From positions 33,600,164 through 33,664,163 of the forward strand of contig JAGTTD010000011.1 in NCBI GenBank assembly GCA_018398585.1: a DNA stretch of 64,000 nucleotides, read 5' to 3'. The position numbers and the translations under genes were made by a program. Positions 40,501 through 52,506 of the stretch are shown here, piece after piece; positions within the stretch are counted from its first letter, which is position 1, and each line of letters starts with the position of its first letter. The notes under the pieces are model-generated. The model had not been told where the DNA came from, searched no databases, and was given only the letters and a program-made list of their open reading frames with translations. Source of the stretch: Simmondsia chinensis (taxonomy: Eukaryota > Streptophyta > Magnoliopsida > Caryophyllales > Simmondsiaceae).

Positions 40501-40800
40501 TTCGCTGAGCTACTGTCTGAAGAATTGAAGCTAAGGGAAGCTGAATCTGTCGAAAACCAAAAACGTGCAGATATGGCCTTGCTTGAGGCTAAGAAGATCA
40601 CTTCTCAGTATCAAAAGGAAGCAGACAAGTGCAATTCAGGTATGGAAACATGTGAAGAAGCAAGGGAGAAAGCCGAGGCTGCATTATTGGCACAGCAGAA
40701 GTTAACAGCATTGTGGGAACAGCGGGCTCGCCAGAAAGGATGGAAAGATGGAGTCACAAAGACACATGCTCGTTCTCAGGGAAATGTTCAGTCTTCATGA
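37541..40800 (+). CDS. DUF1068 family membrane/coiled-coil protein
   Basis: Three exons (37541-37748, 39033-39056, 40454-40800) encode 192 residues. Exon 2 is only 24 bp and codes for GLSNASFT. Its use is supported by the frame and by the conserved run SIPEGLSNASFTDCARHDPG across both junctions. The protein has one N-terminal transmembrane segment (about 13-35), a cysteine-rich CPPCSCDC (about 56-63), and a charged coiled coil rich in Lys, Glu and Ala to the end (KKITSQYQKEADKCNSGMET, ALWEQRARQKGWKDG). It is a plant-specific family of unknown function, probably a type II membrane protein. The first ATG (37541) gives the usual short N-terminus. Intact. Confidence 0.93.
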
Positions 40801-42031
40801 ACCGCAAGTTAACATCTATGATACCCAAACTCGGGTACAAGAGTCAAACACTGGTATGTGTTCAGAGTCTAGACTTGGCTGGTTCTCTTTCTATGTAGCT
40901 GGTCTAGTTTGAATGTTGAGTTTCATACTAACGTTTAACTACCCTTATCCGATATAGATACTTTTAAAGACAAAATGCAAAGTCGAAGTAACTATAATTC
41001 CCATGTGCTGCTACCACAGAGAGTGAAACTACACATCCCTTGTCTATTTCATACTCCTCTTTTTAGTGAAAGAAAAAGGACATTCCAGGGTCAGGAGCTT
41101 CTTCGAGTGGCGGAGACGTGCAGCAAAATTAGCTCTTTTCATTTGCTTGTCGCTCCTGGCCGATGTTGAGGTAGAACCGAACACTTTATATTCTGCAGTT
41201 CTCATGTTTCTGTTGGAATAAATGGACTATTTCTGCTTATAGCTTTGGCAAATTATGTGGAGTAAGATTATAGGTGGTGTGGTAAGTTGTATAATGAGCC
41301 ACTTTGTATTAGATATTATATATTTTGCTAATTAATGATACTATATTGATTTAGTTAGATTAACTTTTGCAAACTATGTGTGATAATGTGAATCAAGCAA
41401 GATTGATGTTATGGGTACACTTTGTTTCCATGAATCGCATATTAAATAATTGGGGTTTTTTTAATTTTTTTATTTATAACAAAATATCACCTTCAAAATT
41501 TAGATATTTTCAATAAACCATCTATATGAACGCAACTAGTATTTGGGTCCCTACCTGTTTTCCTGTTTCATATATTTTTTTTGTTATTTTTCAGTACTTT
41601 TTCTGTTTTTGTGTGTTTTTTTTGTTGTTTTTCCTTTTTGATCTGGATCCTTTTTTGTACCCACTACCGTTTACAGGGTGACCTAGGGCTTGCTTTGTCA
41701 AGTGGTCTGTCTGTACTTCGACTATGCCGATAATTATCAAAAAAAAAAGTGTTCGGGCCACATGTATCATTTTGTTTAGGTTATGTATAAAATCAGGAAA
41801 AATATGAACATGTTGATTTTCCTATTTTCGTATAACAAAATGTAGGTGTTCAAAAAAAAAAAAAAAAAAAAAAAACACAAATGTGAAGTTTCATGTGTAA
41901 TCTCGATGGAAAACCAACGACATTAAGTGGTTGAACGGCAAAGTCTAAATTTTTAAAGGCAAATTTCTAAAAAAAAATAAAATAATAATGGTAATTAATC
42001 AAAATTAACAACTTTTAGAGGTAGTTTTTTT

Positions 42032-42178
42032 TTTTTTTGGGTCAGATTTTTAGGTTGGAGATCCTCGAAAACAGTCTCTCATAAGAGTCTCACCCTGGTG
42101 AGGTAAGGCTGCGTACATCTTACCCCTCTTGGACCCTGCGTGAGTGGAAGCCCTTAGGACACTGGGTATGTTGTTGTC
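42032..42178 (+). mobile_element. Short retroposon, shared 3' domain only
   Basis: The shared 3' domain (CACCCTGGTGAGGTAAGGCTG, GCGTACATC, GGACACTGGGTATGTTGTTG) without a 5S head. GAGGTAGTTTTTTT flanks it at 42018-42031 and 42179-42192. The T-run makes the left edge uncertain by several bases. Confidence 0.75.
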
Positions 42179-42403
42179 GAGGTAGTTTTTTTAAAAAAAG
42201 ATCGTAAATAATCTTGTAGTTTCAATAGTGGGTGTAACAATGTGTTTTCTAATGAAGGATAAAACATTAATTTTCACCTATTGTCCACTAGTTTCATATG
42301 TCATACAATTACATGTTATAATCAACTAAATCTTTTTTATAGTTTTAAGTTGTTAAAGAATTAACCAAATGCAGTTTAAATGCCTTGAAGATTTTGAACT
42401 TTT

Positions 42404-42530
42404 CCCCTCTCATCTTTCTGAGATATCAAAAATAATAGAAGATAATTGAATATAAAAAGGAAAGACCCCTCTCTTCTTTCTGGGATATCAATAATAATAG
42501 AAGATAATTGAATATAAAAAGGGAAAGACC
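42404..42530. repeat. Tandem duplication, 62-bp unit
   Basis: Two nearly identical units each containing AATAATAGAAGATAATTGAA and TATAAAAAGG. Recent, with few differences. Confidence 0.85.
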
Positions 42531-43738
42531 ATCCTGTTGAAGAATGAATAATAAGCTATCTTCACTGATTTACATTTCTGAATGATCCACTAATCGTCGA
42601 CAATAAAACAACAGATTCAGTACATCAAAGAGGTTCCTGTTAAGGTAAAATTTGAATAGAGTGAAAAATGTACGTAATTTTATCCTTACTAGATACTACC
42701 TGTAGGAAGACTGTTTCCAAACCCCAACCCCAAATGAATGATCCATGATAGTTTTGGTGCAATAAGCCCTAAAAACATGGATTACAATGGAAATAGCCAT
42801 TCAAGATGGGTTGTCAACATCAAAATTGTTCCTCTCTTACAACCAAATCTTCAACCACCAACACATAACTTGAACCCAAATATCTAATGACGAAACCAGC
42901 CACAGCACTCAAATCAATTCTAGATTTCTGTTACTTCAACGAAAATATATTCCCAATAAAAAAATTTTCATCACAATTTACTTGCAATTAAAAACATTTT
43001 TTTTTTCTCAAAAATGTCTTTGTAACTAAATCGAATGCTTCCATTCTATTTGTTTGTATAAAGTTCAGGTTTATGAGATTAAAGCGAAGCATATGATGTA
43101 AAATTACAATAGAAAAAGTTTCCCCTTGAATTTCTCATATTTTCAATTATGCTTTGGTCCCCATTACCCCGACTTTTCTATCCTAGACTACAAAAAAAAG
43201 AAAAAAAAAAAAAAAAATATATATATATTGCAAAACAAATAAATTAAACCTCCACAATGAAAACTTAGGACTCCGAGATACTCACAACCAACCATAATCA
43301 GAGTTATCATTTGGTTATTTATATGTGAAGTTCTACATTTTTCAGTACATTAAGAGGCAAATAGTATCATGATATAGCAATCATCCACAACATCAATACC
43401 TAAACTACAAACTTTCAAAAACCATCAAATGGAGCTTTCACACAGAGAAGACAATTAGCTCCATCATTAGCCAGTGAGGCCTTAACCTTGTACAGGAAGT
43501 CCTAAGTTCAAATCCCTACGTTCTACAATACCCGCCTAAAAAGCCAATAACCCCATTGACCTTTTCTTCCTATTTGTTTAAGAATCCATTTGAATGTCAA
43601 TCAACCAAAGGAAACTCCTCTACAACATTGGAACTGTAATTCCATCTTACACTTTGAGCCCTTCAATTCTACCTTTTTCTGTTCATTTTAAGTACAAAAA
43701 GTACCAGAGAGTCTCAGATTTCAGATGTATTTGGTTGC

Positions 43739-46700
43739 TTACCCTAGCGTACCAGAATTAGGAGGAAGATGGACTCTTAGATCATCCAAACTAGGAGAGC
43801 CGCAAATGCTCAATCCGTGTTCATTAGCCAAATGGAGTAGGCATATGAAACAGAGATGAGGTGATATATCCTCAAGTGAGGCGGCTGCATTACATTTGCT
43901 TGGAAAGCTCGACAAGACCTCCCTGAAGGACACTCCCGCTGCTTGTTCCTTCATACATCAGAGATTAAGACATTAGTAATTTTTATGCAGTATTTGCACA
44001 TGGAAACATGCTCTTGAACTGATCACAGTACGGATTATTAGCAAAAAGAAGAGTTACTATAGGGTAATATGTACTATAGATTAGCAAATATAAGTCAAAA
44101 ATTAATGGCTCTCATTCATAAAAGTTTCCGCCAATAGGAAGTCTTCACTGGTTCATACGAATGATCATCATAGCTTGTTAGGCAAATACCCAAAAAAAAG
44201 GGTTCGATAAAAATGCAAATGAACAAATATAAAAGAAACTAAAAAGGGAAGAAAGAAAGAGAAAACCATAATACATAGCTTTATGTGAAAAATCCTCAAA
44301 TTGAGGAAAAAATAATGGGTGGATGAACGCAAGCTTTTCACTATGAAATCTAAAAGAAGGATAATACAACTAGTTGGCCCATGAGCCTTATATAGATGCC
44401 CGAGCATGCAAAACTCCAATTTCTTAAGCAGGCCTGCTGGGCCAAAGCTAAAATATAACAGGTTCCGTTTCTAAATCAAGACAATTTGAGCCACTAAATA
44501 ACATAGGCCATTCAAAATCAAGTTCAATTTTAGGTTCCCCCCCCCCCCCCCCCCCCTCTTTTTTTTTTGAGGGGTGGGAGGGATTAGTCTCGTTAACAGA
44601 ATACGTAAATAAAATATTCAACCATATCCCTGTGAGCTTCTCAATCATTTAAGTCCTAGATTCTTTTTAGGACATCTTCCAGGAAAAAATTGGAAAAATA
44701 AGTCTTATCTGATACAAATGCTTACCTGAGAAGGAATGGGAGGAGATTCCTTCACATGCTCCCACAGCACTTCCTTGAGAGCCTGAACATCTACTTGCTT
44801 TGAAGTTTTGTCATACTGTACTTCGATCTTATTTACCTGAAAGTATGACAGTCCAAATAATCAAAATTCAGACCAAACTAGCAAACTGGAGAAACTATCT
44901 GAATCTATTAAATTGTCTTTCTCAAGTGAAAATCATGGCACATTGCGCATTTGCAGGCAAGCTAGAAAGTTCTGCAGCTGAAGATAAACCTGACGAGGTT
45001 GAGAGACCAGCGTGGTTGAGCCTTCATCTTCACTGCGAAGACCATCATCGAATGGCCCATCAAACACGTTTTCATCCTCCCATGATGGTGGTGGACCAAA
45101 CCCATCATGTTGCTCCGTTGAACCAGCTGCGAGGCAAAAAAGAAATGATTTATAGTATTGAGATGCACAGATTTGGTATTTAGCAGATAGAGAGATCGTG
45201 TGCAAGGTATTTAACAGGAGACAAGAGATGGGTTTGAGACCGTATCTATTTACAATGCTGAAATACAGTTAAGAAGCGAGCAAAATATCAACTGTTCTAC
45301 AACATGTAAAGTAACTAACGCCAGATCTTGATAATGCATAGAAGGATAGTAATGGTTTCTGTCCTTCCAGCAATTGGTTAAGGGCAGATTCAAATGGCGG
45401 CAACTTTTCAATTGGTTTCCACTTTATAGCAGCTAGTATATTTCAGCAGAGAGCTGCTTTTGTTAAAAGCTGACAAGAAAATTATTAAACCAAACTAATA
45501 AATCAAGCATTCAGATGATAATTCAGTTAGCAACTAGAAAGTCAACTTCGGTCAGTAAAAATAAGGTATACTGGAGATTTCAAATGGAAACTACCGTTAC
45601 TTATGCAACTAAGGAATAACATAGAAAAATTCATCAATGAAATTAAATCACCTGAGGGATTTCTTGATTTCTTTCCAAGGCACTGCGACCGGCACAAAAG
45701 TTTTCATATATGAGATATTTTCATCAATTTATGAAACAATATAACCTCAAACATTCTCAAAGTAGAAGACCACACTTTACCAGAATATTAGGGAGCAGAA
45801 ACAACTTGACAAGGTCCTCTGGTTGATAGTGACAATCTTCGGGAAGTTTTGTGTTACTAGCTGCTCTATTTGCGGGCAGAAGTAATGACTTCGGATTCTT
45901 AGGAGGCGCAAAGTTATCAGACAAGTCACTGTTCAAGGCTGCTGTGAAATCGATATCATTTTCTACTTTCTTTTTCCTCCTTGATCTTTTATTCATCGTC
46001 TGTGATTCGTTTTCTGCTCCAGTGCTATCCTCTTGTTCTACAAAACCAAGTCCATTGAATAAACTAGACTGAAAGAGGCTTCACAGTTGAACGAATACAA
46101 TGTAGCACCATGTGTTATCTTCGCTATTTTACCTACCTTTGGCCTTCCGATATTTCCAATGATCAGGACCTGCCCAAGCATTTTGTTTCGAATTAAATCC
46201 CAAACTAAGAAAGAGGTAGCCATCCACTTTCTCAAATCTATCATCTGCATCTGCGTCATTGACACTAAACCCTTCATTTCCCTGCAAAGTCTTCACAGTT
46301 ATTGGTAAGACTCTTTAACTCTACTTCTTACCCCATATTTGGCAATTGGGTAAAGGATTTGATAATTCTTTTTGAGGGTTAAATGGGGAGGGTAAACTCT
46401 TAAAAATATTTGGGCAATTTTGGATTTATTGAACTTCAACTGTCCTTACCCTTATCCCTTATCCCTCTTTATTACAGAGACACCAGCTGAGGGTAGGATA
46501 ACCCCTCACTTTCCCCCTCTTAATCCCTCTTTATTGTCCTCCTCTTTAACCTGCTTCCTTTACCCAATTGCCAAACGAAGTGATAGTCAGTTGGCAAGGG
46601 CAAATCCAGTAAATAAGAAGAATATCAAAGCAAAAATTCTGAGCATAGAACGCAGTATGCACCTCATGGTACAGTGGACCAACTGCGTCCATAGTACTGG

Positions 46701-49700
46701 GGCCATCATCAATGACACTTGTTTGGTCACCATTTTCCAAGTTCCATGTCTCATCATCGTACACATTCCCGTCAAATACAGCAGCATCTTGGTATGCAGC
46801 TTCATCTGGCTCAGGTATTTGGTCCGGTGGAGAAAAAGGTTCAGACTGCTTTCTGTTGTAATCATATGGTTTTGCTTCTTGCCTTCTATTATCATCGTCG
46901 AATTGATCTATTATGGTCCTGAGAGTTGGTGAAATTTCCTCTTTCACTCGCATGTTCATTACCATCTGCTCAACATATTCTGCGAAAAGCCAACGGCTAA
47001 ATAAGGGAAGATACCAAGAGATCAGAAAATAGCAGATATGCCAGCAAGATATAATACCACAGATTAAGCACACCTTTCGCAAATGTTAACTCAATCATAT
47101 CATTACTATCTTGCTGAGCTGTAGATGATATGCATTTTCCTGGTATTTCTGATGAATCAAAAAGCACTCGGCAGCCTCCATATACTCCAAGGTTATTCAG
47201 TAAGAGGCCCTTTGCTCCACCTTCGTCAAACTGTGCAGTTGTCTGATGGTAGAGAGGATCAACCGCGAATGCAACTTCAATGAAACAGGAAAACACCATT
47301 TGTTAATTTTCTAGAAGTCATTATGCAAAATACAGTTTGGAGTATGAGTAATTACCATCAAACTTCTTCACATTGAGAGCTTCAAAAGATGATTCCAAGG
47401 TTGACGTGGGTGACATCTGCACATATCAAATTCTCTAAGTTGCTGTTTTCCATGAATAACTTGTAATCCTATACTAACCTTTTTCTCAGACTCCTTTTTT
47501 GAATGTCCTTCTTGTCCAATTTGGTCGTCAGTAGCATCTGCAATATTATCTGGCAGCAAACTATGCTATGAGTTACCAAATAAATAAATAACACTTCCAA
47601 TAGCAATGAAATGCGCAATGACATATTGGGCATCAGAAACATTGAGCACAGATAGAAGTTGTAAATCTAGACATCAGAATCTTTTTAAGGAAAAGAACGA
47701 GAAGCCACTAAATAAGATGTTGCGAATTCGAAAATTTCTTATAATTAGCCTCAACTATAAAGAACATGTGAAAGATAACAGTTACATGCAATCAGGCAAA
47801 CTTCTAATGGGAAAGGCACTAAGGATGCTTTAATGTCAAAACTCGCACTAGTAAAGCAAAATTAGTTGACAATTAATCAGATTGCTTCACATGGAAAAGA
47901 TAAACATAGCTCAACACTGGAAGAGAAGGGGAGCCAGAAGAAGTGCACATAAGGTTTTCCCTGCCCTAGCAAAGGATTAAGGGCCTGTTTGGCATTACTG
48001 TGAAAAAATAGCCTTTTTCAAAAGCACTTTTTATAAAAGCACTCTTGTAAAGAGTGTTGTTTTAACTAAGTAATTTGTGTTTGGCATAACCAGTTAAAAA
48101 AGCGCTTATTGTAATATTGTGAGTGTTTGGGCAATATTTAAAAAAGTATTTTTTTCCTATAAAATTAACAGAAAGGACGTTAATAGAGTCTTTTACAGTT
48201 AAAAACAATCACCTAAGAACCATTTCAAATATTTAATATATTTTTTAAATATTTTTTTATCATTATTTAAAATATTTTCTAAATATATAAATATCTTTTA
48301 AATACTTAAACTAATTTTTAATTTTTTAAAATATTTATTTTTTAAAATTTAAAATATTTTTAAAATATTTTTTCAATTATTTGAAATTTTTTCTAGATAT
48401 TGTAAATATATTATCAATTTAAAATTTTTTTTTTCATATTTAATATAATTTTTAAAATATATAAACTATTTTTTTAATAAATAAATTATTTTTCAAATAT
48501 ATAAATTAATTTTTAAATATATTAACAAACTTAAACATACCTAAACCAAATTTTTCTCAATTGTTTAATTTCTGCTTTTCCTTCTGCTTAAAAGAGATGC
48601 ACAAAATTTCTGCTTCTACTTAAAAGCAGAAAAATAACTTTTACTTTTGATAAAAAGCATTTTTTTATGGTTGCTAAACACTCTCCAAATATCAGAAAAG
48701 TGTTTTTTCTAAGGAAAAAAAAAAAACACTTTTTTTTCCCAAGAATAAGCTAAGTCAAACAGGCCCCAAAACTAACAACCTTTCATCCTTCATGGGGTTG
48801 TCTCCCGACTCCCTTATGCCACTTCATGGGTTTCTTCTATCGACTTTTCCTATCTTGACAAATAAAACTACTATAAATAAAGCCCAGATGGATGGTACAG
48901 AAAGCCAAACGAAATGAAAAACTTGAAAGATTATGGCACAGCATAACTTGAAAGAACGTCACCGCAAACCTTGGTGTCTTTCTTGCATTTTGGCTCACAC
49001 ACATGCATTCACATCAAAGTTCAAAAGGGGAATTTATTATGACACTAAACCCTGTTACAGTTGGGAAACGAAGTTCTACTCATTCTAATTTCATGACATA
49101 ATATAGGAGAGTAAGAATGTCACCAGCCATGAGCCATTTTGGTACCAAAAATACCTACCTTGATAATCATCATGACCTGCTCTGTTGATCCCACCGAGGA
49201 CTTTATATGCCTCCGAGTGCACAGAATCCACCCTTAGTGAGTAAATCTTGACTCCAGCTTCAAGTGTGCAACTTGCCTACAAAGTGAATATGCGACCAAT
49301 GAGTCAGTGTAATATATCAGGTTATAGTTCACACAATTTCACATTCACTCCAACCATTAGTCATATAAGGTTTACATATAGACCTGAGTGTGTCCAAACC
49401 AATTGAAGTTAAGTAAGGTAACGTCCAAAGCTTATATGTTGACTCTTGTTTATCAACTACACCCCTCACCTACTCCAATCCAAATAAGCTCAACGACAAT
49501 CCAGTTAGATCCACAACTCCTAGATGTCAACCGCATGTTTAGTTCAAGTGCACTCTTCATCTCAAGTAATACCCTTCTCTTAAGTTGTTGATATGTCAAC
49601 TGAGCGAGCCAAATCCCCAACTTGCTTTACAACACATGAATTTTCATCGGATTAACTTGAGCCTGACCTTATGGAGCTAACAAGTGAAATTCATATATAA

Positions 49701-51350
49701 GCCTACACAAGATTCTAACCCAAACTAAACTGACACTTCGTAGAACCTATAAGTTGATCTTCTCTTTGACACAACTACAACAACAACAACAACAACAATA
49801 GGCCCAGTGCCTCGAGGGCTCCCACCTAAGCGGGGTTTGGGTGGGGTGGATGTACGCAGCCTTATCCTTTCAGGGTGTAACCCTGCCGAGAGGCTGTTTT
49901 CGAGGACCCCCAACCTTATAGGGTTGGCAACACGAGGACTTCCTAGGAGGTCACCCATCCTAGTACTACTCTCGCCAAAGCACGCCTAACTTCGGAGTTC
50001 TAATGGGATCCAGTGCATTAGTGCCTAGTAAATGAACCCTTTTTTTACTAGACTCGATCCAGCAGTCAACATTTCCCCCTCACATATGAGGTCTTTCAAG
50101 CACAATCCTTGCTTGAGGCTCTCAATGCATCAAAAAAGAGCCCAAATAGCTAAGTTGCTCTCTAAACATATGAGATTCTTATGTAAAATTGACATAGAAA
50201 TTCTCTAGACTTATAGCTTGATTATTCTCTATCAAGCTCACACCCACAGAAGTGATCAATACACAAAAAGCTAATGGCCTGACAACTAAGCTGTACTAAT
50301 TAAACTTTGCATCAAAGAAATGAGGTTCACCACACCTTTTGGAAATTAGTCTCCGCATCTTCCTCCTCTTCAGCTTTAATAATGTCATCAAGATGGTCAA
50401 TCAATTTTAGCTCCCACGTGTTCTTTTGATTGATTTTCTGCATCCAATAAACTAAACCACGATCACTTTAACCTCTAACAAACAAATCGTTGAGTCCTAC
50501 CCACAATAATCAATGAGTACTATTATAGTATAGAACCATGCATTAGCCTTCACCCATAGGCTTAAGTTTTTGGCAAAGTTGGTTTATTGAAATAGTATCA
50601 AAGCCTTGTTGACCAAGAAGTCACGAGTTCGAATCCCAACAACCCCTCTTTCAATATTATTAACATGATTTAAGCATAACGTATGAGATGCGTCTGTGCA
50701 ATATCCACACTTCAAATCCAACAGACATTTACGTGAGGGAGGAATGTTAGAATATGGAACCATTCCTGAACCTTCACTCATAAACTTAAGCTTTTGAGAA
50801 AGATAGTTCCTAGTCATAGTATTAGAGCCTTGTTGACCAAGAGGTCACGAGTTCAAATCACAACAATCCCTCTTTCAATATTAACATGTACAATATCCAC
50901 GCTTCAATCCTAACGGACATTTGCTTAAGAGGCATATTAAATTATAAGACTATACTCAAGCCTTCACCCACTGTTAGAAAAATTGTTCCCCGACAACTAG
51001 CAAATCATAGCTCTCGACACAGAGAAGAAATTCGTTAAGAAATACAGCAAAAAAAAAAAAAAAAAACTAACATTTTCGCTAGCAAGCTTGATGCAATTCT
51101 GAAACAACTCGAAAATCTGCTGTTTATCAAGACACGGGTCCGCATGACGAGGTAAACCGGCAGCAGCGGCACTGGCGGCAAGCGATTTCCTGCGAATTGC
51201 AGCAGCGCGCGCGGCACGTGCCTGAACTCGCTCGAGATTGTCGTCGTTGGACCCCAAGAAGAAGGGACTAGTAGGAGATTGTAGCACAGATGCCGCCATA
51301 GATCCATTCCTCTGAGATGTAGTTGGATTAGGGCTTAGGGTTTCCGCCAT
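43739..51350 (-). CDS. CAPH: Condensin complex subunit 2 (CAP-H, kleisin)
   Basis: Thirteen exons: 51350-51072, 50437-50336, 49276-49159, 47537-47479, 47416-47356, 47274-47074, 46979-46663, 46281-46137, 46037-45781, 45682-45652, 45126-44990, 44836-44726 and 43948-43739. All join in frame to 675 residues, close to plant CAP-H length. CAP-H is the kleisin that bridges the two SMC ATPase heads of condensin I and recruits the HEAT-repeat subunits, compacting mitotic chromosomes. Diagnostic blocks are SPFFLGSNDDNLERVQARAA near 28, the KINQKNTWELKLIDHLDDII block, TLEAGVKIYSLRVDSVHSEA, FAVDPLYHQTTAQFDEGGAK, NAWAGPDHWKYRK, and the C-terminal winged-helix region DISPHLCFICLLHLANEHGL. The tiny 31-bp exon 10 (CLGKKSRNPS) and the exon 13 acceptor are the least certain. 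An E2F-type site lies upstream. Introns contain a SINE, a MITE and a tandem TRIM. Confidence 0.94.
44537..44556. repeat. 20-nt poly-C tract in CAP-H intron
   Basis: An uninterrupted run of 20 C, closely followed by a T-run, in the last intron of CAP-H. Its length is likely unstable or prone to sequencing error. Confidence 0.8.
47981..48766. mobile_element. Large MITE with GGGCCTGTTTG ends in CAP-H intron
   Basis: The left end is GGGCCTGTTTGGCATTACTG and the right end is the reverse of GGGCCTGTTTGACTTAGC. Subterminal AAAGCACTTTTT/AAAAGTGTTTTT motifs are also inverted. The approximately 786-bp body is AT-rich and non-coding. No convincing target duplication was seen, so hAT or Harbinger cannot be decided. 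Confidence 0.7.
49776..50040 (-). mobile_element. 5S rRNA-derived SINE, full length, in CAP-H intron 2
   Basis: On the minus strand it begins GGGTTCATTTACTAGGCACT, which includes the 5S-like AGGCACTAATGCA. It continues through AACTCCGAAGTTAGGCGTGC and GGATGGGTGACCTCCTAGGA, the junction CGTGTTGCCAACCC and GGTTGGGGGTCCTCGAAAAC. The shared 3' domain and a (TTG)n tail follow. It is the best preserved copy for reading the head. No clear target duplication was seen. It is in the same orientation as CAP-H transcription. Confidence 0.85.
50521..50995 (+). mobile_element. Tandem TRIM-like array (LTR-int-LTR-int-LTR) in CAP-H intron 1
   Basis: Three LTR-like units (about 50521-50597, 50745-50816, 50936-50995) alternate with two internal regions. 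Each internal region starts with a degenerate primer-binding site (TAGTATCAAAGCC, TAGTATTAGAGCC), then CTTGTTGACCAAGAGGTCAC and GAGTTCGAATCCCAAC or its variant. Each ends in a purine-rich stretch (ACGTGAGGGAGGA, TTAAGAGGCA). This layout results from recombination between TRIM copies sharing an LTR. Confidence 0.65.
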
Positions 51351-51526
51351 TAATTTGAAAGATCAAATTTTGATGGGAGAAACGAAATTAGGGTTTCGAA
51401 AAATCGCGGAATTAGAGAAAGAGAGTGCAAATTGGCACTGAATTTGAGTGGTGAATTTGTGAAATTGCAGAGAAAGAGGGAGATGGGAGACGAAATGAAG
51501 GGGGTGTTCTTCGATTTTTTTGTTCA

Positions 51527-51535
51527 TTTCCCGCC
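51527..51535. promoter_or_regulatory. E2F-type site upstream of CAP-H
   Basis: TTTCCCGCC matches the E2F consensus (TTTSSCGC) and lies about 177 bp upstream of the CAP-H start codon. CAP-H is a mitotic gene expected to be cell-cycle regulated. One consensus match in a promoter-sized window is suggestive only. Confidence 0.55.
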
Positions 51536-51676
51536 TGTTTTATTTGAATCCTCAGAGACACGTGGCGTTATAGGAGCGCTATATTTGGAACATGAAATTA
51601 CTAATTTGCCCCTCTGTGGAGCCATCCGGATGGGTTTTTTTTTGGTGGTTTGATTGCGTATTGTCACTTGTGAGGG

Positions 51677-51930
51677 CAAACACAAAACAATACCAACAAA
51701 CCTAACATCTCAAGGATTTCCGCATAAGCAGAGTCCAGAAGGGGTGGATGTATACAGCCTCATCCTTTCAGTATGTAACCTTGTCGAGAGACTGTTTCCG
51801 ATGACTCCCAATCTTATAGGGTTGGCAACACTCTCCGGAGGTTACCCATCCTAGTACTACTTTCGCCCAGCCATGCTTAACTTCGGAATTCTAATGGAAT
51901 CCGATTGCATTAGTGCCTAATAAATGAACC
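51677..51930 (-). mobile_element. 5S rRNA-derived SINE, full length with TSD, subfamily B
   Basis: A 254-bp insertion on the minus strand with head start GGTTCATTTATTAGGCACTA, a 5S-like body including AAGTTAAGC and CTAGGATGGGTAACCTCCGG, and the 3' domain with TTG-like tail. The TSD is CTTGTGAGGG at 51667-51676 and 51931-51940, extending to 13 of 14 if GGG(C/A)AAA is included. This copy best defines the family's true ends. Confidence 0.85.
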
Positions 51931-52506
51931 CTTGTGAGGGAAAAAACAACTACATTATTACTACTTGGATCATTAATTTGTTATTTTTGACTCATAATAA
52001 TTAATTGTATTATTTCTAAATTGTTTTAGTTATTAGAATATGATTTTTTGTAAAGTTGAATGATAAAATTTTTCAAATTTTTATTAGAATGACCATCTTG
52101 TTTATATTAAATTATTTTGATGATCATCTTATCCACTTTAAACCACATATGTGCTCAATTTATCTATTTAAGTCATTTGAGTGATGAAATGAGATAAACT
52201 TTAGAAGTTGAGTGACTATATTTTTTAAATTTAACTTAAATAACAAATTTGTTCATTTTTACTACTTGGGTGACCAAAGTGGGGCCTATAAATCTCCCCA
52301 TCCCAAACCACAACGAGCATTACTATTGTTGGGCCCTCTTATATTCTTCCTCTTTTTATAATGCATCTCATTTCTCTACGTTGGTAAGAAAAGGGAAGAG
52401 CCGTCTTTTAAGAAAGGGCACCCCCCAATGCATCAGCCATAACAATAAGATATAGATCTAGGCTAGATTGAGGAAACAAATGGAACACAACATCAATATT
52501 ACAACC

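Larger units (their letters stand above)
40801..43738. other. Intergenic DNA between convergent DUF1068 and CAP-H genes
   Basis: About 40801-41230 is probably the DUF1068 3'UTR. The remainder holds one SINE tail, a 62-bp tandem duplication, a retroposon scrap near 42690-42735, poly-A runs, and otherwise unrecognised AT-rich DNA. Confidence 0.5.

Noticed and set aside
46420..46932. A 170-codon plus-strand frame over CAP-H exon 7
   Set aside because: It is antisense to the conserved kleisin exon and has no recognisable domain.
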